Shown one piece after another: positions 53,349 through 61,691 of a stretch of DNA of 64,000 bases (position 1 is its first letter; every line of letters begins with the position of its first letter). Source of the stretch: Methylobacterium nonmethylotrophicum (lineage in GTDB: Bacteria > Pseudomonadota > Alphaproteobacteria > Rhizobiales > Beijerinckiaceae); contig NZ_SRLB01000015.1 of NCBI RefSeq assembly GCF_004745635.1, positions 1 through 64,000 on the forward strand, read 5' to 3'. The notes below the pieces were generated by a model. That model saw only the letters and a list, made by a program, of their open reading frames with translations, was not told the origin of the DNA and made no database searches. The translations under genes were made by a program, and so were the position numbers.

Positions 53349-54092
53349 TTGGCCGAATTTCTCATTCGCAAGCTTGAGCATTTCACGAGCTTGTCCTCCG
53401 AGGACAAGTTGGCGCTCGATCAGGCGGCGCGGCAGCGCACGCGCCGCATCCGGTCGCGGGACGACATCGTCCACGAGGGCGACATGCCCCAGGGCGTGAA
53501 CCTGATCCTCGACGGATGGGCCTGCCGCTACAAGACCCTCGAGGACGGCCGCCGCCAGATCATCGCCTACCTGCTGCCCGGCGACCTGTGCGACCAGACC
53601 GTGTCGGTCCTGCGCGAGATGGACCACTCGATCGGCACCGTGACCGCCGTGACGCTGGCCGAGATCCCCACCGAGACCATGCGCCAGCTCACCGCCGGCC
53701 AGGCCCGGCTGTCGCAGGCCCTGGCCTGGGAATCCCTGGTGACGGCGGCGATCCAGCGCGAATGGACGGTGAATATCGGCCAGCGCACCGCCTTCGAGCG
53801 TCTCGGTCACCTTCTCTGCGAGCTGTTCGTGCGCCTGCGCGCGGTCGGCCTGACCCAGGGCACCACCTGCGACCTGCCCCTGACCCAGGCCGAGATCGCC
53901 GACACGATCGGGCTGTCGGTGGTGCACGTGAACCGCACGCTGCAGGAACTGCGCAGCGTCGGCCTGATCTCCCTGCGCGGCCGCGAACTCACCATCCACC
54001 GCCTCGAGGCGCTGCAGCGGGCGGTGCAGTTCAACCCGAACTACCTGCATCTGGGCCGCGAAGGGCGGCATCTCGACTCCAATGAGGCGTGA
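53349..54092 (+). CDS. Crp/Fnr-family transcriptional regulator
   Basis: The 247-residue protein has an N-terminal effector domain (to about 130; GDMPQGVNLILDGWACRYKT) and a C-terminal winged helix (LPLTQAEIADTIGLSVVHVNRTLQELRSVGL). There are no FNR-type N-terminal cysteines, so it does not obviously bind an Fe-S cluster. The TTG start is read as the first codon (LAEFLIRKLEHF); no in-frame ATG fits. The stop overlaps the kinase gene's ATG by 11 bases. Confidence 0.85.
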   Translation: MAEFLIRKLEHFTSLSSEDKLALDQAARQRTRRIRSRDDIVHEGDMPQGVNLILDGWACRYKTLEDGRRQIIAYLLPGDLCDQTVSVLREMDHSIGTVTAVTLAEIPTETMRQLTAGQARLSQALAWESLVTAAIQREWTVNIGQRTAFERLGHLLCELFVRLRAVGLTQGTTCDLPLTQAEIADTIGLSVVHVNRTLQELRSVGLISLRGRELTIHRLEALQRAVQFNPNYLHLGREGRHLDSNEA

Positions 54093-55077
54093 GGCCGACC
54101 GGCTCGAGACGGAGGAGGAGGCGAGCGAGCCCGACTTCCGCCGGCTGGTCGAGAGCATCCCGCACCTCGTCTGGCAATCCAACCCGCGCGGGGACTGGAT
54201 CTGGGCCAGCCGGCAATGGACCGCCTTCACCGGGCAGGGCCAAGACCGCAGCCGGGGCTACGGCTGGCTCGACGCCGTGCATCCGGAGGATCGCGCGCGC
54301 ACGCTCCAGGCCTGGCAGGCGGCGTCGCGGCGCGGCCACCTCGCCGTCGAGCACCGCCTGTGCCGGGGCAAGGCGGCGGAGACGGAAGCGGACGCCTATC
54401 TGTGGTTCTCCACCCGGGCGATGCCCCGGCGCGGCAGCGACGGCAGGCCGACGACGTGGTTCGGCACCTCGACCGACGTCAACGCCCTGCATCTGCTGCG
54501 CGAGGCGCAGGACAGCCTCGTCTGGGAGCTGCAGCGCCAGGGCCGCAACAATCTCGCGGTGATCCGCGGGATCGTGCGCCGGATCGCCGACACCGCGACG
54601 ACGGCCGAGGACGTCGTGGCCCATGTCGAGGATCGGCTGGCCGCGATGGCGCGCATCCAGGCCGAGGTCTCGCGCGAGCCGCTCTCCGGCGTCGCCCTGG
54701 AGATGCTGATCCGGGACGAGCTCTCCGCCCATGCCCTGCCGGAACCGCGCGAGCTCTCCGGCCCGCCGGTGCGGCTGCCGGCGGAGATGGCCGAGAAGCT
54801 CGGGCTCGCCCTGCACGAACTGGTGCTCGGCGCCGTGCTCGACGGCCACGACCGGATCGCCGTGACCTGGACCGCGACCCCGACCCACCTCACCCTGGCC
54901 TGGTGCGAGCGCGCGGGGCCGGGCGCGACGGGCAACCGCGGCGGGACCCGGCGCGGCGAGACCCTGCGCGGCGAGATGCTGGAGCGGATGCTCGTCTACG
55001 ACCTGCGCGCCACCGCGACCGTCACCGACTCCCTCCGGGAGCGCCGCATCGTCATCCTGCTGCCCCTGCGGGGCTGA
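54082..55077 (+). CDS. PAS plus degenerate HWE-type histidine kinase
   Basis: A 331-residue protein with a PAS domain (about 16-135; LVWQSNPRGDWIWASRQWTA, then DVNALHLL) followed by an HWE/HisKA_2-like module. The phospho-acceptor box, normally ELxHRxKNxLA, reads ELQRQGRNNLAV: the His is Arg152. The ATP-binding N-box (HELxTNAxKYG) reads HELVLGAVLDG, with Gly250 in place of Asn. Only the later WCERAGP looks normal. It probably cannot autophosphorylate and may be a signal-binding partner of the overlapping Crp/Fnr protein. Confidence 0.75.
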   Translation: MRREADRLETEEEASEPDFRRLVESIPHLVWQSNPRGDWIWASRQWTAFTGQGQDRSRGYGWLDAVHPEDRARTLQAWQAASRRGHLAVEHRLCRGKAAETEADAYLWFSTRAMPRRGSDGRPTTWFGTSTDVNALHLLREAQDSLVWELQRQGRNNLAVIRGIVRRIADTATTAEDVVAHVEDRLAAMARIQAEVSREPLSGVALEMLIRDELSAHALPEPRELSGPPVRLPAEMAEKLGLALHELVLGAVLDGHDRIAVTWTATPTHLTLAWCERAGPGATGNRGGTRRGETLRGEMLERMLVYDLRATATVTDSLRERRIVILLPLRG

Positions 55078-55090
55078 CCGGAACCGCGGC

Positions 55091-55106
55091 TGTTTCACGT
55101 GGAAAC
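55091..55106. promoter_or_regulatory. parS-like site between kinase and azlC
   Basis: TGTTTCACGTGGAAAC matches 14 of 16 positions of the parS form TGTTYCACGTGRAACA. It is 13 bases beyond the kinase stop. It is the third such site in the window. Confidence 0.5.
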
Positions 55107-55281
55107 GGGGTCGAATCGCCCCGATTCAGGGTTCGTCAACCCGAAGCCCGGCCGTTTGGGAGCCGGATCGCGCAACCCAGGGTCGGCCCCGGCGCGGATT
55201 GACGCCCGTTGGGACGGGAGGCAACAGACGGGTCGTCCGACCGCGCCGGAACGACCTGCCGCAACCCATCTCCCACTCGCC

Positions 55282-55998
55282 ATGTCCCATTCGTCCGCCG
55301 CGCCGTTCACCCCGGCCGGCATCCTCAAGGGCGTCCGGCTCAGCCTGCCGCTCTGGCCGAGCATCGCAGTGTTCGGCGCCGCCTTCGGGGCCGCGGCGGC
55401 CCAGCGGGGATTGAGCCTGGCGGAGGCGGTCGGCGCCAGCGCGCTGGTCTATGCCGGCTCGGCCCAGATGGTCACCCTGGAGGTCTGGGGCCAGCCCTGG
55501 ACGGTGAGCGCGCTGCTCGCCGCGATGACGGTGACGGGCCTCATCAACGCCCGCATGATCCTGATGGGTGCCACGATCCAGCCCTGGATGCGCGGCACGC
55601 CGCTCTGGCACACGGCGATCACGCTGTTCGTGCTCGTCGACGCGAGCTGGCTCATCGGCGTGCGCCACCGGTCGGAGGGCGGGCGCGACCTCGGCGTGCT
55701 GTTCGGCTCCGGCATCGGCCTGTGGCCGCTCTGGGTCGTCTCGACGGCGGCGGGCCACCTCGCGGGCGCGCTCGTGACCCAGCCCCGGGCCTACGCCCTC
55801 GACATGATCCTGCCGGTGTTCTTCGCCGCCATGCTGGCGCCGCTCTGGCGCGGGGTGCGGCCGGCCCTGCCCTGGCTCGCCTCGGGCCTGGTGGCGCTCC
55901 TGGTGCAGCGGCTGGTGCCGGGCTACGCCTTCATCGCGGCCGGCGCCGCGGCGGGCCTCGTCACCGGCCTCCTCGTCGACGACGGGGCGCCCCGATGA
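55282..55998 (+). CDS. azlC: AzlC-family branched-chain amino-acid export protein
   Basis: Inner-membrane protein of 238 residues, the large subunit of the AzlCD transporter. Family features are GILKGVRLSLPLWPSIAVFG, ALVYAGSAQMVTLEV and TGLINARMILMGA. Its stop overlaps the azlD start by four bases (ATGA), so the two form one unit. The ATG at 55282 lacks a strong ribosome site, so the start could lie elsewhere nearby. Confidence 0.9.
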   Translation: MSHSSAAPFTPAGILKGVRLSLPLWPSIAVFGAAFGAAAAQRGLSLAEAVGASALVYAGSAQMVTLEVWGQPWTVSALLAAMTVTGLINARMILMGATIQPWMRGTPLWHTAITLFVLVDASWLIGVRHRSEGGRDLGVLFGSGIGLWPLWVVSTAAGHLAGALVTQPRAYALDMILPVFFAAMLAPLWRGVRPALPWLASGLVALLVQRLVPGYAFIAAGAAAGLVTGLLVDDGAPR

Positions 55999-56315
55999 TC
56001 GACGCAGCCCTCGCCGGCCCCGCCGGTCCGTGGATCGCCATCCTGGCGCTCGCCCTCGTCACCTATCTGTGCCGGGCCTCCGGCGTGGTGCTGATGAGCC
56101 GGGTACGGCTCACCCCGCGGGTCGAGCGGGGCCTGCGCGCCCTGCCGGGCTCGATCGTGGTGGCGACCGCCCTGCCGACCGGCCTCTCGGCCGGCCTGCC
56201 GGGACTTCTGGGCCTCGTCACCGCCGCCGGCGTAATGGCCGTCACCCGGTTCGAGCTCGCGGCGGTGCTGGCCGGGCTGGGGGTCGTGGCGGCCGGGCGG
56301 GCAGTGGGACTCTGA
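55995..56315 (+). CDS. azlD: AzlD-family transporter small subunit
   Basis: Small membrane partner (106 residues) of AzlC. Four hydrophobic helices; ALVTYLCRASGVVLMSRVRL and RALPGSIVVATALPT match the family. It follows azlC with a 4-base overlap. The pair exports branched-chain amino acids or analogues. Confidence 0.88.
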   Translation: MIDAALAGPAGPWIAILALALVTYLCRASGVVLMSRVRLTPRVERGLRALPGSIVVATALPTGLSAGLPGLLGLVTAAGVMAVTRFELAAVLAGLGVVAAGRAVGL

Positions 56316-56359
56316 CAGCCTGGCAACGGCTTCGAACGGATCAGCAGGCGCTCATGCCC

Positions 56360-56887
56360 TCACCGCAGGCGCTGCCGGATCCGGAAGCCCAGCCCGTCGC
56401 GCACGTCGCGGTAGGCGTCGAGGCGCTGCTCGCGCGAGCCTTGCGACACCGTCGGGTCCGGGGTCGGCCAGTACTCGACGTCGGCCGCCACCGTGCGGGT
56501 GAGCTCCAGGGCGGCGTGGTGGGCCTCCGGCGAGAGCGAGACGATCAGGTCGAAGTTCAGGCCCTCCCACTCCGCCAGCTCCTCCAGGGTGCGGGGGCGG
56601 TGGCGCGAGGCGTCGATGCCGATCTCGTCGAGGGCCGAGATCATGAACGGGTCGGTGGGCTCGCCGCCGCGCACGCCGGCGGACTGCACGTAGACCGACC
56701 TGCCGAAATAGTGCCGGGCCAGCGCCTCGGCGCAGGCCGAGCGCACGGCGTTGAAGTTGCAGACGAACAGCACCGACTGCACCCGCCTGCCCGGCTTGAC
56801 CTCCGCTGGCTTGGCCTTCGACGGCTCGTCCCTGGACGGGTCGGCCCCTGCGGGAGCGGCGCTGTCCGGAAGGGGGCTTCCGGACAC
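56360..56887 (-). CDS. Low-molecular-weight phosphotyrosine phosphatase family protein
   Basis: The 175-residue protein has the catalytic loop CNFNAVRS (CX5R) in VLFVCNFNAVRSACAEAL and the Asp of the DPT loop (WPTPDPTV). A Pro/Lys-rich N-terminal extension precedes the domain. The family dephosphorylates protein tyrosines or reduces arsenate. It follows UPF0262 by four bases in a hisD-UPF0262-phosphatase run known from alphaproteobacteria. Confidence 0.88.
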   Translation of the reverse strand: MSGSPLPDSAAPAGADPSRDEPSKAKPAEVKPGRRVQSVLFVCNFNAVRSACAEALARHYFGRSVYVQSAGVRGGEPTDPFMISALDEIGIDASRHRPRTLEELAEWEGLNFDLIVSLSPEAHHAALELTRTVAADVEYWPTPDPTVSQGSREQRLDAYRDVRDGLGFRIRQRLR

Positions 56888-56891
56888 CGGA

Positions 56892-57380
56892 TCAGCCCTT
56901 CCAGTGCAGGGCGAAGATCAGGGTGAACAGCCGGCGGGCGGTGTCGTGGTCGATCTCCACCTTGCCCTCCAGGCGCTGGCGCAGCAGCTCGGAGGCCTCG
57001 TTGTGGACGCCGCGCCGGCCCATGTCGATCGCCTCGATCTGGCTCGGCGAGGCGGTCCGGATCGCCTTGAAGTAGCTGTCGCAGATCATCTCGTAGTCGC
57101 GGATCACGCCGCGGAACGGCGTCAGCGACAGGAGGTGGGTCATCACCGGCTGGCCGTCGGCGGTGGCGATCGCGAAGGAGAGCTTGTTCTCCACGAGGCC
57201 GAGCGCCAGCGCGTAGGGCCCGCCGTCGTGGTTGGCGACGCGGAAGCTGTTCGATTCCAGGATGTCGTAGATCGCGATGGCGCGCTCGTGCTCCTGGTCG
57301 GGGTTGCCGCGCCCGATCGAATCCTCGTCGAGCGTCACCGCCGCCAGGCGCTGTCGCGGATCGGGAGCCTCGCTCGCCAT
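56892..57380 (-). CDS. UPF0262 family protein
   Basis: A conserved alphaproteobacterial protein of unknown function (162 residues). Conserved blocks are RLAAVTLDEDSIGRGNPDQE, then ERAIAIYDILESN, PVMTHLLSLTPFRGVI and DYEMICDSYF. Start at 57380 (MASEAPD). It is the middle gene of the hisD-UPF0262-phosphatase run. Confidence 0.88.
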   Translation of the reverse strand: MASEAPDPRQRLAAVTLDEDSIGRGNPDQEHERAIAIYDILESNSFRVANHDGGPYALALGLVENKLSFAIATADGQPVMTHLLSLTPFRGVIRDYEMICDSYFKAIRTASPSQIEAIDMGRRGVHNEASELLRQRLEGKVEIDHDTARRLFTLIFALHWKG

Positions 57381-57486
57381 CGGGTCACCTCTCGCGGGTT
57401 TTCTCTTGCGGGTCGTCGCGGGATTGGGGCTCGCAGCAAAAGGCGAGCGCGGCCCGGCGCGCAAGCCGGACGTTGGGTGATCCGCG

Positions 57487-58776
57487 TCACAGGTTCAGGC
57501 GGATCGCCACCGAGCGGGCGTGCCCGTCGAGCCCCTCGGAGCGGCCGAGGGCCACCGCGGCGGGGCCCAGCGCCCGCAGGGCGTCCGGCGTGCAGGACAG
57601 GAGCGATGTCCGCTTCATGAAGTCGAGCACGCCGAGGCCGGAGGAGAACCGGGCCGAGCGGGCGGTCGGCAGGACGTGGTTGGGTCCCCCGACATAATCG
57701 CCGATCGCCTCCGGCGTGTGGGCGCCGAGGAAGATCGCCCCGGCATTGCGCACCCGCGCCGCCAGGTCCTCTGCATCCGCCGCTTCGATCTCGAGGTGCT
57801 CGGGCGCGAGCCGGTCGACGAGCGGGATCGCGTCGGACAGGCGCCCGACCGTCACGATCGCGCCGTAGTCGCGCCAGCTCGCCGTCGCGATCCCGGCGCG
57901 CGGCAGCGTCTTGAGCTGCCCCTCCACCGCCGCGGCGACGGCGTCGGCCAGCGCGCCGCTGTCGGTGACGAGGATCGCCTGGGCGGCCGCGTCGTGCTCG
58001 GCCTGGGCCAGCAGGTCGGCCGCGACCCAGTCCGGGTTGGCGGAGGCATCGGCGAGGATCAGCACCTCGGACGGGCCGGCGATCATGTCGATGCCGACCT
58101 GGCCGAAGACCCGGCGCTTGGCCGCCGCCACGTAGGCGTTGCCCGGGCCGACGATCTTGGCGACCGGCTGGATGGTGGCCGTGCCGTAGGCGAGCGCCGC
58201 CACGGCCTGGGCGCCGCCGACCCGGAACACCTCGTCGACCCCGGCGAGCTTCGCGGCCGCGAGCACCAGCGGGTTGGTGATCCCGTCCGGCGTCGGCACC
58301 ACCATGGCGATGCGCGGCACGCCCGCGACCTTGGCCGGCACCGCGTTCATCAGGACCGAGGAGGGATAGCTCGCCGTGCCGCCCGGCACGTAGAGGCCGA
58401 CGGATTCGAGCGCGGTCCAGCGCCAGCCGAGGGTGACGCCCAAGCCGTCGGTCTCGCGGTGGTCCGCCGGCACCTGGGCGCGGTGGTAGGTCTCGATCCG
58501 CGCACGCGCGAGGGCGAGGGCCTCGAGGGTCTCGGCCGAGCAGGCGGCTGTCGCGGCCTCGATCTCCTCGGGCGAGACCCGGATGGTCTCAGGGGAGAGG
58601 TCGAGCCGGTCGAAGCGCCGCGTGTAGTCGACGAGCGCCGCGTCGCCGCGGGCGACCACGTCCCGGATGATGTCGCGCACCGCCGCGTCGACGTCCTCCG
58701 CCACCTCGCGCTTGACCGAGAGCAGCCGGGCGAACTGGGCCTCGAAATCGGGATCGCGAGAATCGAGGCGCTGCAT
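57487..58776 (-). CDS. hisD: Histidinol dehydrogenase
   Basis: Last enzyme of histidine synthesis, oxidising histidinol to histidine in two NAD steps; 429 residues. Conserved pieces: WRWTALESVGLYVPGGTA, the GNAYVAAAKR segment, MIAGPSEVLILAD, the catalytic-region QAEHDAAAQAIL, and the C-terminal FMKRTSLL. Length is normal. It is followed by UPF0262 after a 106-base gap. Confidence 0.96.
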   Translation of the reverse strand: MQRLDSRDPDFEAQFARLLSVKREVAEDVDAAVRDIIRDVVARGDAALVDYTRRFDRLDLSPETIRVSPEEIEAATAACSAETLEALALARARIETYHRAQVPADHRETDGLGVTLGWRWTALESVGLYVPGGTASYPSSVLMNAVPAKVAGVPRIAMVVPTPDGITNPLVLAAAKLAGVDEVFRVGGAQAVAALAYGTATIQPVAKIVGPGNAYVAAAKRRVFGQVGIDMIAGPSEVLILADASANPDWVAADLLAQAEHDAAAQAILVTDSGALADAVAAAVEGQLKTLPRAGIATASWRDYGAIVTVGRLSDAIPLVDRLAPEHLEIEAADAEDLAARVRNAGAIFLGAHTPEAIGDYVGGPNHVLPTARSARFSSGLGVLDFMKRTSLLSCTPDALRALGPAAVALGRSEGLDGHARSVAIRLNL

Positions 58777-58830
58777 GCGGAATCCGGGCTTCGCGGTGTC
58801 GGCGGGGCGTGCCGCCGACTGCCAAAAAAT

Positions 58831-59268
58831 TCAGGCCGCGTCGAGGGGGGCGTGCGCCGGCCGGCTCTCGGCCTGCCAGACGGGGCCGAGATCCTTCATC
58901 GCCGCCTCGATGCATTCGAGCTCGAGCCGGATCGCGCCGCCGCCGGCGAAGAACAGCGTCGCGGTGCCGGACGGCGCCTCGCCGGGCTCGAAGGTGATGG
59001 CGAGGAGCTCCAGCGGCGCGTCGGGCTCGTCGCGCGGGAGGTTGCGGCAGCGCACGGCGAGCACCCTCTCGAAATGCAGGCCGGTCAGCCGCCGCCGGGG
59101 CGGCGCGCCGTCCGGGCATTCCCAGTCGAAGCGCCGCGCCACCAGGGCGAAGCGGCGCTCCCGGGGCAGGTAGGCGAGGTCTCCGGTCCGCAGGACCGCA
59201 TCCTGAAGGTGGGTCGAGATGACCGCGAGATCGTCGGCGTCGAGGGCAGCGAGCTTCAGGAGCTCCAT
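58831..59268 (-). CDS. DUF2948 family protein
   Basis: A 145-residue alphaproteobacterial protein of unknown function. The body shows the family pattern LLKLAALDADDLAVISTHLQ, then RFALVARRFDWE, and ALELTAIT-type LELLAITFEPGE. Start at ATG 59268 is supported by an AAGGACGCGGAG-type ribosome site. It is immediately upstream of hisD on the same strand, as in other Hyphomicrobiales. Confidence 0.85.
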   Translation of the reverse strand: MELLKLAALDADDLAVISTHLQDAVLRTGDLAYLPRERRFALVARRFDWECPDGAPPRRRLTGLHFERVLAVRCRNLPRDEPDAPLELLAITFEPGEAPSGTATLFFAGGGAIRLELECIEAAMKDLGPVWQAESRPAHAPLDAA

Positions 59269-59518
59269 CTCCGCGTCCTTCACTGTCGGCGTCCCTGTGC
59301 TTGGAGCCGGCCGCCGTGGCGCGGCCCGTGCTGTCGGAATGATACTGAGCGTAGGTAGCGATGCCCCCCGCCGGCGACAACCGCTGCCCGGCGGACGACG
59401 TGCGGCGGGATCCGTCGCGATCTTGCCTGACCCAGCGGCACCGAACGGCCTCATCCGGCGTTCATGTCGGGACGGATAGCGTGACCGCCAGACAGATCCG
59501 ACCTCTGAGGAGAGACGC

Positions 59519-59836
59519 GTGAGAACCCTGACGACCGCCGCCCTGGCCGCCCTGACCCTCGGCCTCGGCGTCGCGCCCGCCTTCGCGCAGTACGGCTACG
59601 GCTACGACGACGACCGCCCGCGCCGCCGCTACGAGGAGCGCTACGACTACGACCGGCCGCGCTACCGCGGCGACGATTACGACCGGCCGCGCTACCGCGA
59701 GTTCGGCGGCGGCCGCATCGGCCGGATCTGCGTCACCGCCCGCGGCAACTGCCCGACCCGGCCGGCGCCCCTCAACGCGTCCTGCGGCTGCGAGATCCCG
59801 GGCTTCGGCTTCAAGCGCGGCGCCATCGGGTATTGA
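59519..59836 (+). CDS. Small exported tyrosine/arginine-rich protein
   Basis: A 105-residue protein with a signal peptide (MRTLTTAALAALTLGLGVAP, cleavage after AFA), a Tyr/Arg/Asp-rich repeat region (DYDRPRYRGDDYDRPRYRE) and a C-terminal part with four cysteines (RICVTARGNCPTRPA, NASCGCEIPGFG). The start is GTG at 59519. This pattern of exported, Cys-containing, RY-rich proteins occurs repeatedly in Hyphomicrobiales; the function is unknown. Confidence 0.6.
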   Translation: MRTLTTAALAALTLGLGVAPAFAQYGYGYDDDRPRRRYEERYDYDRPRYRGDDYDRPRYREFGGGRIGRICVTARGNCPTRPAPLNASCGCEIPGFGFKRGAIGY

Positions 59837-59949
59837 CGCGAGCGGGCCCGACGATCCCCGCCGCGGGAGCGATCGTCAGGTCCGCACCGCAGGGACGGCC
59901 CTGCCGACCGGGATCCGCGATCATCGCCCGCGGACGATCCGGCCTCGCC

Positions 59950-60501
59950 TCACAACAGGTCGAACGCCAGTTCGTCGGCCCGGTAGCCGACCACCTCGCA
60001 GGTGCGCCGGTCGATCCGGGGCGCCGTGCCGCGCATCACGACGTGGCGGTCGGCCACGACGGTGCCGTCGACCAGGTAGTCGAAGGTGCCGCAGGCGCCG
60101 GCGAAGACCGTGGCTCTGCCCGAATAGGTGTTGCCGCGCCGGACGCCGTCGAACAGCAGGCTGCCGCTGCGGGCGCCGGCCTCCGCCAGGCCGGGCCGCG
60201 GCCGGTGGTAGTAGAATCGCCGCCTGGCGCCGTCCGCCACCAGCATCATCACCGACTTCTCGTGCTCCCAGTACGAGCCGCCCGTCCCGGCAGCGGGCGG
60301 CGCGGGCGCCCGCGGACCGGGATTCAGGCCGGGCGGAGGGCCGTTGGCGACGTGCGGGATGGCGTAGATGTGGATGTGGGTGGTTCCGCCGCCGGGGCCG
60401 ATCACCGGGACGACCTCCTCGGCCCGTGCCGCGGCGCCGGTCCCCGCCGCGAGCGCGGCCGTGACGAGGAGACCGGCGCGTGTCCTGACCATCCGACGCA
60501 T
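59950..60501 (-). CDS. Exported hypothetical protein (183 aa)
   Basis: The 183-residue protein has a signal peptide (MVRTRAGLLVTAALAAGTGA, cleavage after ARA), a Pro-rich linker, and a C-terminal folded region (SYWEHEKSVMMLVADGARRR, then SGSLLFDGVRRGNTYSGRAT with cysteines in GACGTF and RTCEVVG, probably a disulfide). No family is recognised. Confidence 0.6.
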   Translation of the reverse strand: MRRMVRTRAGLLVTAALAAGTGAAARAEEVVPVIGPGGGTTHIHIYAIPHVANGPPPGLNPGPRAPAPPAAGTGGSYWEHEKSVMMLVADGARRRFYYHRPRPGLAEAGARSGSLLFDGVRRGNTYSGRATVFAGACGTFDYLVDGTVVADRHVVMRGTAPRIDRRTCEVVGYRADELAFDLL

Positions 60502-60697
60502 CCCGAGTTCCAGTGTCCCGTCGCGGGGATCCGAGGCCGCATTGCCGATGCCGCCGGATCAGAGCCTCCTGGACGCCGGGATACACTGTCCATTCTGCAA
60601 TCTTGTCACCATGTCACCTTAGAGACTTCCAGCAGCCAATCAATCCTGCCTGCGATCCAGTCTCAGGGAAGGATGACGGGCGAGGAACCAAAAAATA

Positions 60698-61546
60698 TCA
60701 GTCCCAGATGTCGGCGTTCAGGATCTCGTGCGCGAGCGCCCGGCTCGGCTCGCGGTGGAGGCCCGGGCCGGAGAGCACGAACTCGACATCGGCGAGGCGC
60801 GGCAGGTCGGCCTGCGCCAGCTCCTGGAGCCCGTCAGGGATCAGGCTGCGGGGCTGCGCCATCAGCCCGACGCCGGCGAGCGCCGCGGCGCGCAGGCCGC
60901 TGAGGCTGGCGCAGGTGCAGGTGATGCGGAAGGCCCGGCCCTCCTGCGCGAGCGCGGCGAGCGCGATCGCCCGGGTGATGCTGGGGGGCGGAAAGCTCGC
61001 GAGCGCCACCGGCTCGCCCCGCTCGGGGAGCGCGGTGGGAAGCCCGACCCAGACCAGTTGGTCGCGCCGCACCAGCATCCCTTGCGTCTCGCCGACATGG
61101 CGCTTGCCCAGCACGAGATCGAGCTCGCCGCGGCCGAGCGCGTCGTTGAGGAAGCCCGTCAGCGCCACGCTGAGTTCCAGGTCGACCGACGGATAGGCCT
61201 CGCGAAAGTCCCGCAGCACCTCCGACAGCCGGCTCTGCACGAAGTCCTCGGAGGCGCCGAAGCGCACCTTGCCCCGCACCGGGCCGCCCGCGAGCGCCCG
61301 CTCGAGCCGCTCATGCGCGTCGAGCACCGTGCGGGCGAAGCCCAGGACCGTCTCGCCCTCCGGCGTGAGGGCCACCGCGTGGGTGCTGCGGGCGACGAGC
61401 CGGCGTCCGAGCTGCGCCTCCAGGCGCTGGACGTGCTGGCTCACCGTCGACTGGCCGAGGCCGAGCTGCTCGGCCGCCCGGCTGAAGCTGCGGCTGCGCA
61501 CCACGGCCGCGAGGGTGCGCAGCAGCACGGGGTCGATCAGGCGGGT
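60698..61546 (-). CDS. LysR-family transcriptional regulator
   Basis: The 282-residue protein has a LysR-type helix-turn-helix (FSRAAEQLGLGQSTVSQHVQ, then RLEAQLGRRLVARSTHAV) and the effector-binding domain behind it. I set the start at GTG 61546 because GGAGAG lies upstream; an ATG at 61564 is the other option. It faces the SBF-type transporter gene across a palindromic operator, so it very likely regulates that gene. Effector unknown. Confidence 0.88.
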   Translation of the reverse strand, partial: TRLIDPVLLRTLAAVVRSRSFSRAAEQLGLGQSTVSQHVQRLEAQLGRRLVARSTHAVALTPEGETVLGFARTVLDAHERLERALAGGPVRGKVRFGASEDFVQSRLSEVLRDFREAYPSVDLELSVALTGFLNDALGRGELDLVLGKRHVGETQGMLVRRDQLVWVGLPTALPERGEPVALASFPPPSITRAIALAALAQEGRAFRITCTCASLSGLRAAALAGVGLMAQPRSLIPDGLQELAQADLPRLADVEFVLSGPGLHREPSRALAHEILNADIWD

Positions 61547-61584
61547 CACTTCGGCTCTCCGCATCCTGCATGAGCGGAGCGGAC

Positions 61585-61605
61585 GTTATCGCGAAACACG
61601 ATAAC
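61585..61605. promoter_or_regulatory. LysR operator between lysR and transporter
   Basis: A perfect inverted repeat GTTATCG-N7-CGATAAC contains the ATC-N9-GAT form of the LysR-type binding site (T-N11-A). It lies in the divergent gap. High symmetry makes it a strong candidate. Confidence 0.75.
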
Positions 61606-61691
61606 TGTAATCTCAGGCCCCCGCGTACCCAAGCCGGCCTGCGGCGATTAGGTACGGGCGACGCCCCTCCCGACCCGCGATCCGGCCCGCC

